A stretch of 64,000 nucleotides of DNA from Epiperipatus broadwayi (GCA_028023455.1 JAQFVV010000002.1:30077725-30141724); one strand, 5' to 3'; positions 45,192-57,839 are shown, counted from the first letter of the stretch. Notes: generated by a model not told the origin, from the letters alone. Numbers and translations: made by a program.

Positions 45192-45404
45192 TAGTAATTA
45201 ATAACTTGGTGTGTAATATCTTCTTCATTGATCTTTTGTAAAGAGATACTGGAAAGACATAAGACTTATTTAAAACTTTTTTTATATTTATACGAGTCAA
45301 ATTGGAAATAAATATCTTTATGCTGTTCTTCCATAAAATAATAATCAGAAAATAAGAAATTCTTACAACAACTATATAAATATCAAATTTTTTATATACA
45401 TAAA

Positions 45405-45445
45405 AAACCTTTTTCAGCACCTGATTTGGTGCCCTTTTCAAATGT
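45405..45445 (-). ncRNA. Possible hammerhead remnant downstream of PLE fragment
   Basis: Minus strand: TTTGAAAA, then GGGCACC-AAATCA-GGTGCT (a strong stem), then GAAA and AAGGTT. The stem-GAAA order fits helix II and the second core half; the first core half is degraded. It lies downstream of the PLE fragment at 45.7-46.1 kb on the same strand. Confidence 0.4.
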
Positions 45446-45699
45446 TAATAATCTATTACGTTAATGAACTATTACGATATAAAACCATCTAGTGCTCAAT
45501 AATGAAATTAAAACAACCAATACAAATATAAATCATTAAAATAAATCAAAACCTACATATAAATCCAGTAATTACAAAATAATTGACTCTATCATAACAA
45601 TATAATAAATAAAATAAATTACATGCATTTTGTTAATACAATTATATATATGTCAGTTTATATAATTTTCCATTCATTTTAATTAACCAAATTTATCGA

Positions 45700-46085
45700 A
45701 GTCTTGTAAATATTCATTCAATTATTTAAATTATTTTTAATATAACCTGTTTTGTATATTTGTTTTTTTTTTTTTGATCTTTGATGAAATTTAAACATTT
45801 AATACTTTTTGTAGCATCTATTCTATGCCCATATTTTAAATAATGAATATATAATGCTGATTTATTATCTTTTCTATTAATTGCATTATTATGTTCTTTG
45901 GCTCTTACCTCTAATTGTTTGCTAGTATGCCCAAAGTAAACCATTTTACAAATTTCGCATGTAATTTTATATACAATTCCTTTTTTGTACCATATATCAA
46001 TCTCTTAACCTATAATTAGCTATTAATAGATCGAGATTTTTACTATTTGACCAGCCAATGTTTATATCCTTCTCAATATAATTTT
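45700..46085 (-). pseudogene. PLE linker and GIY-YIG endonuclease fragment
   Basis: The minus strand gives, with frameshifts, EKDINIGWSNSKNLDLLIANY (the linker between RT and nuclease), then WYKKGIVYKITCEICKMVYFGHT (the GIY and YIG motifs with the CxxC spacing typical of Penelope-like nucleases). It continues as KQLEVRAKEHNNAINRKDN and LKYGHRID. The nuclease frame is open from about 46008 to the TAA at about 45726. The RT is missing; the Merlin remnant lies immediately upstream on the same strand. Confidence 0.82.
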
Positions 46086-46124
46086 TGTTATACTCAATGT
46101 ATTATATATCTTAGGACTTTCATA

Positions 46125-46690
46125 TTGTCCTAATGAATCAAATAAGAAATGGAAATACATTGATATGATTGGAAAAGTTTGCAAGAAGTGCCTCTTATTG
46201 TCTTTAAAAGTTTGCGTTTAGCCTCCAGCCAAGAATATTTGTTAGTCTGCATCGGAATTCCTGTCAGTGGATCCATGTAATGCTGCTGGGGATTGACATA
46301 TGGATGATAGAAACTACTGATGTGTAAATTAGCATAAGTTACCATTCATCATAATATATCACAGAACTAAATGCACATTCCCTTTCAATAATGGGAAGTA
46401 TAGTACCTCTGCTCCCATGTGGCATAAAGAAGAGCTCTTCTATTCTAGTGTTGTCGGTTTCTGTTGTTAATAACTTATACATTGTGAACTTTTAGTGATG
46501 GGATCATGGTATCTAACATGGAAAGATTATGTTTCTGATACAAATCTTGCTTCATCTATTTGAATAAGATTTTTTCTCTCACCCTCTGATCTACTTTGAC
46601 TGAAATTTTGGCTTAGCAAATTTTTGGCACGTATTAAACCAGTTGATCACAGTATTTGAACATTTTCCTGTAAGTTTTTGATTGTCAATA
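46125..46690 (-). pseudogene. Merlin (ISXO2-like) transposase remnant
   Basis: Minus strand, frame-shifted: TGKCSNTVINWFNTC near 46670-46625, then HGSRGTILPIIERECAFSSV and YYDEW at about 46420-46340, then YVNPQQHYMDPLTGI and EAKRKLLKTIRGTS at 46300-46170. The order (GSRGT, DEW with catalytic Asp, VN..Y.DP.TG, then the E..W.E.K.K. segment) is that of ISXO2-like DDE transposases of Merlin elements. Terminal repeats were not identified. Several stops and shifts; inactive. Confidence 0.75.
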
Positions 46691-46699
46691 CACTATGTC

Positions 46700-48000
46700 C
46701 ACGACAAAAAAAAACACACTCTAAAATCTCACATAAGATCAAGTTGTATTGTATTCTCCCATTCAAGTCAGTAGACACGTGTAATTGGAAAAAAGATTAC
46801 TACTTCTGATGGAATTTGTTTCCTATCAATCTTTTTTTGGACACTGCACTGTATGGAGTAAATTGTTTTTTTGTTTTTTTTTTATGCAAAGCTCTATAAT
46901 GGCACAGTCGAGCAAGAGATTATCTTAGCATTTGAAATTTTTTGAAAAATTTTGACAGCATTAACATGGGTATAATTTGCTGATACAAAAATATGATCAT
47001 CACATAGTGATGCATTTGGAAAATAGTGAAGTAGCGTATCCACAATTTCAAATAAATGTATATTTTTGTCTTAGTATACGTTTGCCATTTTCCCTGCTTT
47101 GTGGAATTAGATTTTTATGGATTCGCATTGATAATTTTCTTATGAATTATATGATTTACTTTTTATTGTGCTTGTTTTATCAAAAATTTATTATGGAATT
47201 TCATTTGCCCTTGTCACTAATTTAATTTCTTCTGAATTGTGTTTGCTCTCGGTGGTAATTTAATTTTTTCTTAATATTTACATTGATCACGCTTATTGAA
47301 AATATTTGTTTTTTCATCATTTTTTGTTTGCTAAAGATATTAATTTTAGATTGGTTTTTGAATACATTATATTATTTTCATGTTTTCATAAACATTATTT
47401 TCATTAATCAAAACAATGAAATTTATCGATAGTATCCTCAAATGTACTTTAGTATATATGTGGATGATAGCTTGATCAACAGATAATATCAACCAATCAG
47501 TATTATGCATACAGAATTAGTGGCTGAAATTGCTTGCAGAATTTTACTTTGTCTTTAAAGGATATCTTATGACTATCAGTATCAAATCCAGGTGAGTGCT
47601 AAATTACACAGATTACAATTTCTCATAAATAATAGTTGAAAAAAGTATTGTTAATCTACATATTGCTTTCTTTTTGACATTTTTTAAATGAACTTTTTTT
47701 TTGCATGCAGTAGAAATATCAGCATGACTAGAATAAAAAAACGGAAAGAATATTGTCTAAAACAACAAACAATGCCATAACATTTGCCAAATGTCATTTA
47801 TTTATATTTGACATTTGTATTATTAATAACAGTGGACTTCTTATTGATATAGTCAATATGTAATATTTATTTTGCAACATATACATGCATGAGAATAACT
47901 AAACAAAATATTCATTATTAAAAAATACTGTCAAGAAATAATTGGAAAAAGAAAAAATAATTGGTTTTGTGATGCTTGATATGTTTTTTTAAAGATTTTA
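46700..48000. other. AT-rich stretch, nothing recognised
   Basis: Open frames here (for example 46977-47225) are hydrophobic and low in complexity, without known motifs. Confidence 0.4.
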
Positions 48001-48120
48001 GAGTTAATAAAACAGGCAAAACTATCCATATAGTATTGCCACTCGGTGCAAGCCAGAGTAATCAATGGATGCCAGAAGGCTTGTGCATAAAATCCCCATC
48101 TAGTGCCTACTTATCCAATA

Positions 48121-48162
48121 TCCTCAGACTAGTTTCTGGCTTGTGGTCTTTGTCAGTGAGGA
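48121..48162 (-). ncRNA. Hammerhead remnant, family A (A9 left)
   Basis: Minus strand: helix I TCCTCA/TGAGGA (all Watson-Crick; the usual G-T pair is A-T here), core CTGACAA with G8 changed to A, GAA, ACTAGT and C. Confidence 0.65.
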
Positions 48163-48220
48163 GCCTTGAATCTGAGAGCACTGGCTTAAGATCTAGGTGC
48201 AATGCTCTCAGATCCAAGAC

Positions 48221-48262
48221 TCCTCACTGATGAAGGCCACAAGCCAGAAACTAGTCTGGGTA
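48221..48262 (+). ncRNA. Hammerhead ribozyme motif, family A (A9 right)
   Basis: Helix I TCCTCA/TGGGTA (one mismatch), core CTGATGA, helix II GGC-CACAA-GCC, GAA, ACTAGT, cleavage base C. Core intact. Confidence 0.8.
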
Positions 48263-48400
48263 TATTGGATGAGTAGGCGCTAATAGGGATTTTATGCTCA
48301 AGCCTTCTGGCATCCATTGATTACTCTGGCTTGCACTGAGTGGCAATACTGTATGGAGAGTTTTGCCTGTTTTATGGTGTTCATGTGATGTTTAGATTTT

Positions 48401-51400
48401 AGAGTGTAGATTGAGAAGGAAAGATGACTATTATCTAAGATTAAAATATTAGAAAGAATATGAAAGAGATATTCATACAGATTGTTTATCTCCGGTTCTT
48501 TTTTTAAGATTCATTAAGAGGAAAGAATTTTTTAAATGACTGCTATTTAGAAGCAATATAGTTAATGCTAGGAGTAATTAATATATTGTATAAATATATA
48601 CTTTTGGTGGAATGATATTATAACAAAGAAATATTTAATAAGGGGAGTGACAAATTACTTTTGCATGACAATCCCCTTTAACACAATTTATTTTAGCATA
48701 TCAGCATTTAGAGCTTTAGCGTAAATTTTAACGAGTTTTTTACATCATCAAGATATTGGTAATATAGTAGTATTTAGCAAAATAAAAAATAGTATTGGTA
48801 AAATTTATAATTAATTTGAAATGAAAATAAAATTATATGGATAAGAACTGAAATAGAAAAAATTAGTAAAATATGATAGGAATAATGATAAAAATAAAAT
48901 TAGAGAGAAGAAATGGTAATGGGTAAATAGGATGAATTTATAATTAAATGTTGGATGCTGCGCTGAAGTTATTGACAGGCTTTACAAGTGGGGGATAGTG
49001 GAAAGATCTTTAGATTTGAAAGCAACTGCAAGCAATGCTTAAGCAAGAACTCCTGTTGACTAGTAGGATAGAATATTGGATCATTAAAGACTAGGCAATG
49101 CATTTGATACAGTCTTTTTCTGTATCATTCTTTTACTTTTTCACTCACTTACATTTTTGTAGGTCCTAATCATCATGAGCCTCCCATGCTACTGGATATC
49201 TTATATTAATTATGATAATGGGATTGTGTGGGCAACATTTTTATCCTTTAACTACATACACAGAATGTCTGATTTAAATTCCCCCTCTTCCTTTAGCACA
49301 AGGCTCAAGAATTAAGAAAACAGTGATAAGATTATGCTTCCATAGGCTGGCAGTCCTTAGTTATAATCCTTGTCAAGAGTCAATTTGAAACAGGATTTAA
49401 GTGAGGCAAGAGTTTCAGCTGACAAGTATTATATGCTTAGGCAGTCCTATTTAAAGATCATCGTGCCAAAACTTCTTAAAAAAATATTTATGTTGAACGT
49501 GAGCATGGTTTTTATGAGTTAAACTTTTATGTTTGTTATAAGGTTTATCTCAAAAGACATTCTAATGAAGTATGATGTTAATTGTCTTTGTTGGGAAGAT
49601 ATGACAGAGAATATATCGGAGAATTACAATTAGACATCCTATTGAAGTATTTCAAAAAGGACATTTTTCTGCTGAAGAAATTAAAAGGTAACATCTTAGA
49701 ATATCAAGTAAAAAGAAAAATGGACCAATAGTCACCACAAAACTCATATTGGAGTTAGAATGACCATACTCATTTACAAGGGACGATAATGTAGAAATAT
49801 GGGCAATTTAAAAAAAAACAAAATACTGTAGATATTAAGAGTTGTTAAAAAGATTAATGAAAAAAGGAAAATTTTAAAAGAAATTGTGAAGAGAAATTGG
49901 ATTTTCAAGAGTCTTCGTCAGATAAGATCTGACAAAGACTGCTAGGAACAGTCAAAACTGTAAAATTAATAAATATATTTTGCTTTAAAGTGTAAGAAGA
50001 ATGGAATGTTGTTATTATATGTTATATAAAAAAAGCAAAAATAAAGAAGGAAAGAGGAAGAGAAAGTATTGAAGTTATAGTAAGCTGTGAAAAGATTATT
50101 GGAAAGAATAAGTAGCAGTAAATTTTAATAGGTGATATGGGAAAATTAGATGAAGAGAGAGAATAAGTTGGAGAATATAATATTTAGAATGTTTGCAGAT
50201 ATTTGGCTACACATATTGCCTAGATGTGTATCACTATAGGGTTTATATATATATGTGTATAGAGGTTGTACGTAGTTTATTATATTAACATATTTTGTAA
50301 TTGCATAACGTAGAAATGGAAATATATGCTATTTTTTTGTATAGACAGAGTCCTAAAGAGATAGTAAGGAATATCTACTAAATTACTGTCATTATAAGCC
50401 TGTGAGAAAAATTTAACACATTTAAGTTTTAAAAAGCACTATCTTTAGTATTGGTATCAAAACTGTTGAATATATATAATATTTTCACAATCTCTTTGCT
50501 CAAAAGTGATGACTGCATTTTTTAAATAGAGGATAAAACCTGCTGCTATGATTGGAAAACATTTATTGTCAGACATTGTTATACACTAAAAAGATATAGC
50601 AAAAATCTCAAAATTACAATGAAACAATAAAGCCCAGAGATCTGTATAAATCTGGATGCTTCAACATTTGTAAAACAATTTCATGAATTTTGTAAACAAC
50701 GTTCATGGCTGAACTGCTGTTCTTTAAGCCCATGATGAGTGTTACAATGTAGAAGCGATGCAACATTAATATAAAAACTGGACAGTGAATATCTAGAATT
50801 GTGATGATAACTGAGTGAATAAATATTTACACTTTTCCTAATATCTGGAAGATGTCATGTCTGGTCATTGTTAAAAGTAACCACTCAATTTTTTCTCTCT
50901 TATGAAATAGTTGGTGGAACTTCCACGATTTGTGTAGCCTCATCGTGGTATTTTTTTTGTCACTATCATTTCCGCAATTTAAACTGTCTCCAGAAAATGG
51001 TGTCTTCCGAAATGATTTCACAATCAAATATTGGTTTAAAGCATATAAAGTTGATACAGCTTATCTTCCATAATTTTTTTAATTATTTGATTAAATTTTT
51101 ATTGAATCCTTGCAAGTCATTTTTAGGAGACAATTTTCCATTGATATCTCTGGACAGTTTGGGGCTTTTATCCATGTGAAATGACTTGATAAATTCTGTT
51201 CAGATGCTGAATAATTTTATCCAATAGCATGAATATCTCTTGATGCAAATGGTGATTTCATATTAATAAAAATATTCACAGTTGTTTTTGTTATTTAGCT
51301 AATGTGAAATTGAAATAATTTAAGAAAAAACTAATCAAATGATTTATGCTCGTTCATAATTAGCGTGTTAAAACTGGGGCACGATTCATGATTATAATTT

Positions 51401-51660
51401 GAACTCCAGAATCTACTATTCTATCACTGTAGTAAACTATACAGAGCATTTGAGTCAATGATATTGACTAAAGTAACGCTATAATAGCAGATATATGATA
51501 GTATAATTTAATTAATTTTCTTGCCAAATTTAGCATAAATGTAAGAAAATTGTTACATGGCTTCGTATTTTATAATTTTGTTTTAGAAAGTAAAAATATG
51601 AAACGTAGAATGGATTTTTTATTTTGGTGGACATGTATGAAGTTTAACATTATTTTAAAT
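48401..51660. other. Stretch without recognisable gene; one family E scrap
   Basis: At 49915-49965 AAGACTGCTAGGAACAGTC then AAAACTGTAAAA resembles the family E motif. A doubtful PLE-like fragment (AGAATATATCGGAGAATTAC, near 49610) precedes it. The frames 50868-51179 and 50827-51027 overlap on opposite strands and have no known domain. Confidence 0.4.
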
Positions 51661-51664
51661 ATTA

Positions 51665-51745
51665 TTTTAGTGCAGTGATAAGAGCGTCTGACTCTAGAGC
51701 ATAAGGTCTTTAGATTGATTCCAGTTTTAGCACTTCCTGCCCTTA
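51665..51745 (+). repeat. tRNA-derived SINE head (decayed)
   Basis: GCAGTGATAAGAGCG resembles an A box, and TTAGATTGATTCC about 35 bases further resembles a B box; the anticodon-arm region TCTGACTCTAGAGC lies between. It resembles the element at 63.0 kb (GCAGTGATAGTGTGG). The body beyond is unclear. Confidence 0.5.
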
Positions 51746-53050
51746 AATTTTTTAGGAACTTACATGCAGTAGAGCCATTCAATATGTCACAAACATCAGA
51801 TTATATATATATTTGAAATATTATTTTGCAATGTCCCAGTTAGTTTAATTTTAAAAATGGTATTAAATTTGCAAATAACAGTCTAAATAGAAAAATTTCA
51901 ATTAACAGTTTTTTAAACAAATTATTGTTAGTTGTCTTTAATCATTTAAATTTCTAAATGTTTGAACAAAGGAAAAAATTCTACAATTATAATTGGATAT
52001 GCGCTCTTTATTTTTTTTTTTTTTAGCCATATAAATTCAGTTTTGCTAAGATTTAAATTAGTTTATTATAACTGGAAGTTGTGTAATAATTACTTCAAAA
52101 CAGAAATATCACATTCCTAAATTATTGTTCATAATTTAATTACTGTGATTAAAAAAATTGTACATATTTAAGCTAGAAAACTGTATTCTTTCCTAAAACA
52201 ATTATTGTCAGTAAACATCTTAATTATATGATTTTTTCCCTCTAGTTTAAATATTATTTTAAAACAATATTTACAAACATTCATTAGATTTAACCATTTC
52301 TAAAATATTTTTGAAAGTTGGTTGATTCATACAATTGGATTATTTAACACAATAAATATATAATCACTTTTTCTTTTAAAATATATATGTTGTAGATCTT
52401 TGAAAATGACTGTAAGAATATAAACAGTTAAAACGTTGGAGTTTGTATTATATAAATATGTTCATTATTAATATAAGAAAATAAAATTTTTGAAAAGAAA
52501 AAGGAGAGGATTGTGTGTTTGTTGATATTATGGTTTATTTAAATGAATCAAAATTATTGTTATGGGTTTTTAAATACAATTTTGGCAAAAAAATTTAAGG
52601 TTTAAATTTTAATATACTAATTGTTGAATTTTTATTGGATGTTAAGTTTATATAGTCATTAATTTTTAGATATATGCTTGTAAGCCAAGGCATCCCAATT
52701 GTAGATTATAGAATAATGATGAAATGCATTCTATTAGAGGAAAATATACATTTTTTTATACATACTATATAAGTATTTATTATTTTTAACATTACATTTT
52801 TATTTTTTTATTTTATTTTTAGAAAATGAAAATGGTTTAAATGTTCTTATGTATGCTGTTTAAATGTTTTTATATATGTGTGCATTTGTTGTTTTAATCA
52901 TAAATAATATCCAGTCAATTTATTAATCTCTTATAGACATTCTGTAAATGTATTTGTTTATTTTCTATGCAAAGAAATTTAGCTAAATAATACTTTTTTA
53001 AATTTAATTTTTAATTATCAAGTAATATTTAATTTGACTAACTGTATATA
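51746..53050. other. AT-rich stretch, nothing recognised
   Basis: No element ends or domains were identified by eye. Confidence 0.4.
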
Positions 53051-53054
53051 GCTC

Positions 53055-53290
53055 ACTTATCGTACCATTTCCAACTTTCTTAAACACTTTACTGTTTTTT
53101 ATATCAAAATTTAATTCTTGCAGTTTCGACTGTCCTGCAGTCATCATCAGAGCTACAATATCCAAATATATAATTATACAATTAATACATTTTATACACA
53201 TCTATACACATAATAAGAGTAAAGTTTTGATATAAAAAATAATATTATTGAAGTGTGTAAGATAGTTGGAAATGGTATGATATGTAAATA
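53055..53290. repeat. Family E foldback
   Basis: The left arm (ATCGTACCATTTCCAACTTTC, AACACTTTACTG, ATATCAAAATTTAATTC) is complementary to the right arm (AAAGTTTTGATATAAAAAAT, GTGTGTAAGATAGTTGGAAA, TGGTATGAT). The left arm alone keeps the motif, on the minus strand at 53120-53160: CTGATGA, GACTGC-AGGA-CAGTC, GAAACTGC. Confidence 0.75.
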
Positions 53291-54046
53291 TAGAAATCAA
53301 TGCATAAGAAAATGAAGAAATTATGTATATAGTTTATTATGTGTATAGCTTTGAATATTAATATTGTAAACATTATTTTACCTTGAAACAAATATATATA
53401 TATCAATTTAATTATAATTTAATCAATTGTTTTAGAATATGTATGTATGCTTATAGTACTTTATACCAAAAGTACACTAAGTCGAACAGAAAACTAATGA
53501 AAAAAGAATTATATACTGAAGCTGGAAATATAGTACATATTTCTGCTTCACCTAGTGCCAATGTCATCAGCACTAGTGTGGGTTTGAACCCAACCTTTTA
53601 TAATAACTGACACCTACCTCATAATTGGTGGTAGTATAATTATAATTCACCATTCCCTGACATCTGTATCTTGTGTATGGTTGGATTCAAGGTACTTTTG
53701 CTTGGATTATTGGTCTTGTTGAATGAATATACGATTTTGACCGGCACAATACTTTGCCAAGCATAGTGACATAGTTATTACAAATGAAGAAGTGAAAATA
53801 GAATTATATAAGCTTTTAAATATTTGAATTAGAGAATGTTTTGCATTTTCTATTTTTGAGTTCTGGCCCTTATTTTTATTAGTAAAAATTGGTTTTTTTT
53901 TATTAGTTTCTATTATTCAACCCAATAGTATATTAATATTTTTTATTAGTTATTCATAATTTTCACTAAACTACTTTTATGCAAGGTAAGGACTGGTTTC
54001 TATCAGCTTTTAGAACTTTGTGGAGGAGTGTGTGAAAAAGATGTAT

Positions 54047-54101
54047 GATCTCCAAGATGCACATTTTGTGCTGAATTACCACTCATTAGTTGGCCCAGAT
54101 C
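54047..54101 (-). ncRNA. Hammerhead remnant, family G (G2 left)
   Basis: Minus strand: outer helix I GATC/GATC and CCAA/TTGG, core CTAATGA (G5 changed to A), helix II GTG..CAC, AAA where GAA is expected, ATGTGCAT and C. Confidence 0.55.
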
Positions 54102-54417
54102 ATGTTCTCGTACACTTATCTTTATTATCGTTCAGTAAATATAGATAGGGAATTACTACACAAAAGTATTAAAAGCGGGTAGAAACCAGCCCCTACCTTG
54201 CATAAGAGTGGTGTAGTGAAAATTACTCTGCAGAAATATTATTCATTAAATGGATAATCTCGAGTCTAATGAATGACCAATAAAAATTATCAATATACTT
54301 CCATCAAGTGATTTGCGTCAAAGTTGTGAGGGCAGTAAGTTTGACACATCAATTAAACTGAAGTAATTGGCTATCTATATATCTATTGAACAACGATAAA
54401 AATATGTGTAAGAATGT

Positions 54418-54474
54418 GATCTGGGCCAACTGATGAGTACTGGTTCAGCATGAAATGTGAATTTTTGGGTATCA
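54418..54474 (+). ncRNA. Hammerhead motif, family G (G2 right)
   Basis: Helix I CCAA/TTGG, core CTGATGA, helix II GTACTG-GTT-CAGCAT (5 of 6 pairs), GAA, then ATGTGAAT where ATGTGCAT is expected, T. Core intact; helix III weakened by one base. Confidence 0.65.
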
Positions 54475-54839
54475 TACATCTTTTTCATATGTCCGTTAAC
54501 ATATTTATGATTACACCTGTCCATAAGGTGGTATAAGTAGATAGAAACCAGTTCCTATATTACGTGAGAGTGGTGCTACAGAAATATTACATCACAGTAG
54601 TAATTTTAAAAGCATACATATTCTAAAATGAATGAATATGTGTAAGAATTATTAAGAAAAGTTATGGAAAATTTTAAAATGCCTAAGACGCATAAATGAA
54701 AGTTGTAAGATGAAAATTAAATGAAAAAATTACTATAAGAAAAATATCTTTTTACAACCCTCATATATTAGACTTTGAAAATATAAATAAAAATATTTAA
54801 AGCGTCTTATAAAATGTTAGTTTTAAGGAAAAGTATGTT

Positions 54840-54875
54840 CTGAAGAAGATGTACTGCAATTACATTGAAACATTA
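54840..54875 (+). other. Family E-like motif (decayed)
   Basis: CTGAAGA, ATGTACTGCAATTACAT, TGAAAC: CTGANGA and GAAA flank a possible ATGT/ACAT helix. No helix III closing sequence was found. Confidence 0.35.
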
Positions 54876-55145
54876 TTTGATTACTATTCTATTTTTATAG
54901 AATTACGGCCCTTTACTTTGGAATTTTTTTTAATTATTTTCAAAATGCACAGTAAAGAAATTCGACCAAAAGTACTGCTAATCATTTCAACTATATATTA
55001 CGTAGATATAATGAATAATATTTCTGTAGTGTAATTTTCACTACACCATTCTTAAGCGAGGTAAGGAATGGTTTTGATATCCACTTTTAACACATTGTAG
55101 AGGGATGCAATTATAAATACATGACCAAAGATGTGGAAAAGATCT

Positions 55146-55196
55146 GATTCCCAAGATGCACATTTCGTACTGAACCAGTTCTCATCAGCGGGTCCA
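55146..55196 (-). ncRNA. Hammerhead ribozyme motif, family G (G3 left)
   Basis: Minus strand: core CTGATGA, helix II GAACTG-GTT-CAGTAC (5 of 6 pairs), GAA, ATGTGCAT, cleavage base C. Helix I (ACCCG/TTGGG) is weakened. Core fully intact. Confidence 0.72.
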
Positions 55197-55561
55197 TACC
55201 ACAACCTCTTACACATACTTTTATTATTGTTCAGTACATATATAGTTAGCAAGTTACTACAGTTTAATTGATGTGTCAAACGAGCTGCTCTTAAAAAAAT
55301 TTGATGCAATTCGCACAAGGTGTGAAAAATGGATAGAAACCAATCCCTATTTTGCGTAGAAGTAGTGTAATGAAAATTACATTAACATTCCTTATTGGAT
55401 AATCTCTAGTCTAATGAATGACTAATAAAAATTATTAATATATTTTCATTAAGTGGATTGTGTCAAAGCTGTGAGATTAGCATGTTTGACACACCAATTA
55501 AACTGTAGTAATTTACTATCTCTATATATACTGAACAATAATAAAGATATATGTAAGAGGT

Positions 55562-55614
55562 TGTCTGGGCAACTGATGAGTACTGGTTCAGCATGAAATT
55601 TGCATCTTGGGGAT
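55562..55614 (+). ncRNA. Hammerhead ribozyme motif, family G (G3 right)
   Basis: Helix I CAA/TTG, core CTGATGA, helix II GTACTG-GTT-CAGCAT, GAA, ATTTGCAT, cleavage base C. Core intact. Confidence 0.72.
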
Positions 55615-55790
55615 CATAGATTTTATTCACGTCTTTGGTCATATTTATGATTACGTCCCTCCACAAGGTGTTAAAAGTGGATAGAAACCAGTCCCTACCT
55701 TGTGTGAGAGTGATGTAGTAGAAAATACAGAAATACTATTCATTATTGGAGAATCTCTAGTCTAATGAATGACTAATAAAAATGATTAAA

Positions 55791-57020
55791 TATATAAACG
55801 TCCTTTATCTGTGAAAATATTAAAGCAATTATATTTAATTATTTTTTTTATCTTTTAATATTTTCTAAAATCAATGATGATATCATTTTTGAAAAATTGA
55901 AATCAAAGATTGCGCTAATAAATATTATAATTATAGGATTAAAGCAAAACAGTAATGGAATGTTGTAATATAGTATAATGTAAAAATTGATTCATATAAT
56001 GATTGTAGTAATAACTTACTAATTTTGATATTATTAATGAAGACAATTATCTGAAAATTATAACATAGTCATAATACTAAATATTATTGCTTTGAGGGAG
56101 GGAATTTAACACGTCATTTTTAATAGCAGATGGGGAATTGGACCATTGATTTATTTGTAGGATTTCAAAAGTTTCGGACTCATTTTATGAAGAAAAAGAA
56201 AAGGAAAATAGGGGACTCCTATTACATAACTATAAAGAATTATGACAATAGTAATCTAGTTAGTAGTAAAATGTCCATAGCTGGGCAGATCTCAGGAGTC
56301 ATAATTAGCCATCTAAGAAAAGAAAAGCTTAAAAACTGCAGTTGTGGGTAGGAATACTTTTATTAATGACTGGGACTATTAGTGAATGTTGTTGATAAGC
56401 TTATGGGCAGAATATTCAGACACTCAGTTTACTTCTATGTCCAATTTCCTACATCATATTAAGATTAGTTTAACATCTCCCTAATAAAATCTTGAAGATG
56501 ATAAATGATATTTAACAGAAATAACAACAGCTAAATAAAAATGTATAGAAATAAGTATAAAAACGTAGCAGTAATAATATATTTAATAAATAAATGCATA
56601 ATGTAATAATTAATAGAATTTTTAATAAATCTAATTTATAATAATGAAAAACACAAAATTATTTTTTATCTGCAGTTTAGGACATATGATTATTATATAC
56701 TACATTTTATACCTTGTAAAATAACATTTGCATTGGTTTTCCCTTGACTAGAGATTTAAAAAAATTAAACTATTTCATAGCAGATTTTTTTTTGCAATGA
56801 AGATGTTTTCATTAATATATTTATTTGATTAAAGATCGTACTTTTTATCTATTCAAAAATATATAAATTTATCAAAGATTTGATTCCGAGGTCAACTTGA
56901 TTTTGAATAATGTCTCTACATAAGTATTAAGTATTAATTTTTGCTTGTCATTATCGCAAAATATGGAAAATTGTTTATGATATTTTAAAGAAACAATTTT
57001 TTTTAAAATTGATATAAAGA
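55791..57020. other. AT-rich stretch, nothing recognised
   Basis: The plus-strand frame 56130-56351 has a lysine-rich patch but no known motif and does not look like a kanadaptin exon. Confidence 0.4.
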
Positions 57021-57024
57021 ATTT

Positions 57025-57110
57025 AGAATGTGATGGTGGTTAAGCATATTCACTTGTTCCTTATAATCTGGTGATCAAATCCAGATGGTGCTATTTTTTT
57101 TTTTTTTTTT
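57025..57110 (+). repeat. tRNA-derived SINE head (decayed)
   Basis: GATGGTGGTTAAGCATATTC resembles an A box and GGTGATCAAATCC a B box about 30 bases later, followed by a long T-run. It is likely an old SINE. Confidence 0.45.
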
Positions 57111-57839
57111 AGTTATTTAAGAATTACCTAAGCATAATTTGGGTTGTTTTTCTAGTTAGCGTTGATTAGTAAACAACTATTTAGATATTTTTAAAGTAAA
57201 GGTAGCTAAGTCTATAGGAATATGACATCACTACTAAGGAAGGCTATGTAATCAGGCCCATTTCATACCAGGGTACAGGGGTTGACATGCACCTGGGCGG
57301 CACATTGTAGGTGCAGCACTAATGACTTACTTTAACAAAAAATTCAAATCGATAAATAATCAAAAGAATAATTAAAAAAAAAACCCAGTTGCTTCAATAC
57401 TTGATTTTTCTGATATTAACTGAGTATTTTATTTTATTATAGGTGTTATTTATGTGTTTTATTGTTTGTCAGTTATACTAAGTCTATGATTATTTGTCTG
57501 TGCTATTTTTGAGACAACTTTATTGTACTTAGAGCCATTTCGTCAGCACCTTTATTATACATATGTATACAGCCAATATTATGGTTTAATTAACAAACAT
57601 TAGAAATTTTAGCTTCAAAATTACTGTAGAAAGCAATCTATCTACTGATTCATTAATTAATATTATAAAATTAAAACAAAATAAAAACATAATTTAGCAT
57701 CTTGGTGGCACAAATCACAGAACAGGCCTTTACATAATATATATTTTTATTTTTATAATCAGCATATTTGGCTAATCCAGATTAACCAATTTTAAGTGGT
57801 TAGTTTAGTTAGTTATGAGGCATCTACCTGGTATAATTT

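Larger units (their letters stand above)
48005..48400. repeat. Family A foldback element (A9)
   Basis: It runs from AAACAGGCAAAACTATCC at 48010 to GGAGAGTTTTGCCTGTTTT at 48374, then GTTCATGTGATGTTTA. The centre is near 48190. Both arms contain the hammerhead in opposite orientation. Confidence 0.88.
53985..54610. repeat. Family G foldback region (G2)
   Basis: The left arm contains CTTTTATGCAAGGTAAGGAC and the right part CTTGCATAAGAGTGGTG and TACGTGAGAGTGGTG. The block TCTCGAGTCTAATGAATGACC is shared with 28.6, 55.4 and 55.75 kb. Two ribozyme segments lie in opposite orientation. Confidence 0.75.
55010..55790. repeat. Family G foldback region (G3)
   Basis: It runs from TGTAGTGTAATTTTCACTAC at 55024 to the CTCTAGTCTAATGAATGACT block near 55760. 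The halves are inverted about 55330 (CATTGTAGAGGGATGCAATTA against ACGTCCCTCCACAAGGTG). Two hammerheads lie in opposite orientation. Confidence 0.78.

Noticed and set aside
49500-49700. Further PLE endonuclease fragment
   Set aside because: Only a short YIGEL-like peptide could be read, in a heavily broken frame. This is insufficient to call.
56130-56351. Candidate later exon of kanadaptin
   Set aside because: The lysine-rich frame has no match to known kanadaptin regions, and splice signals are weak.
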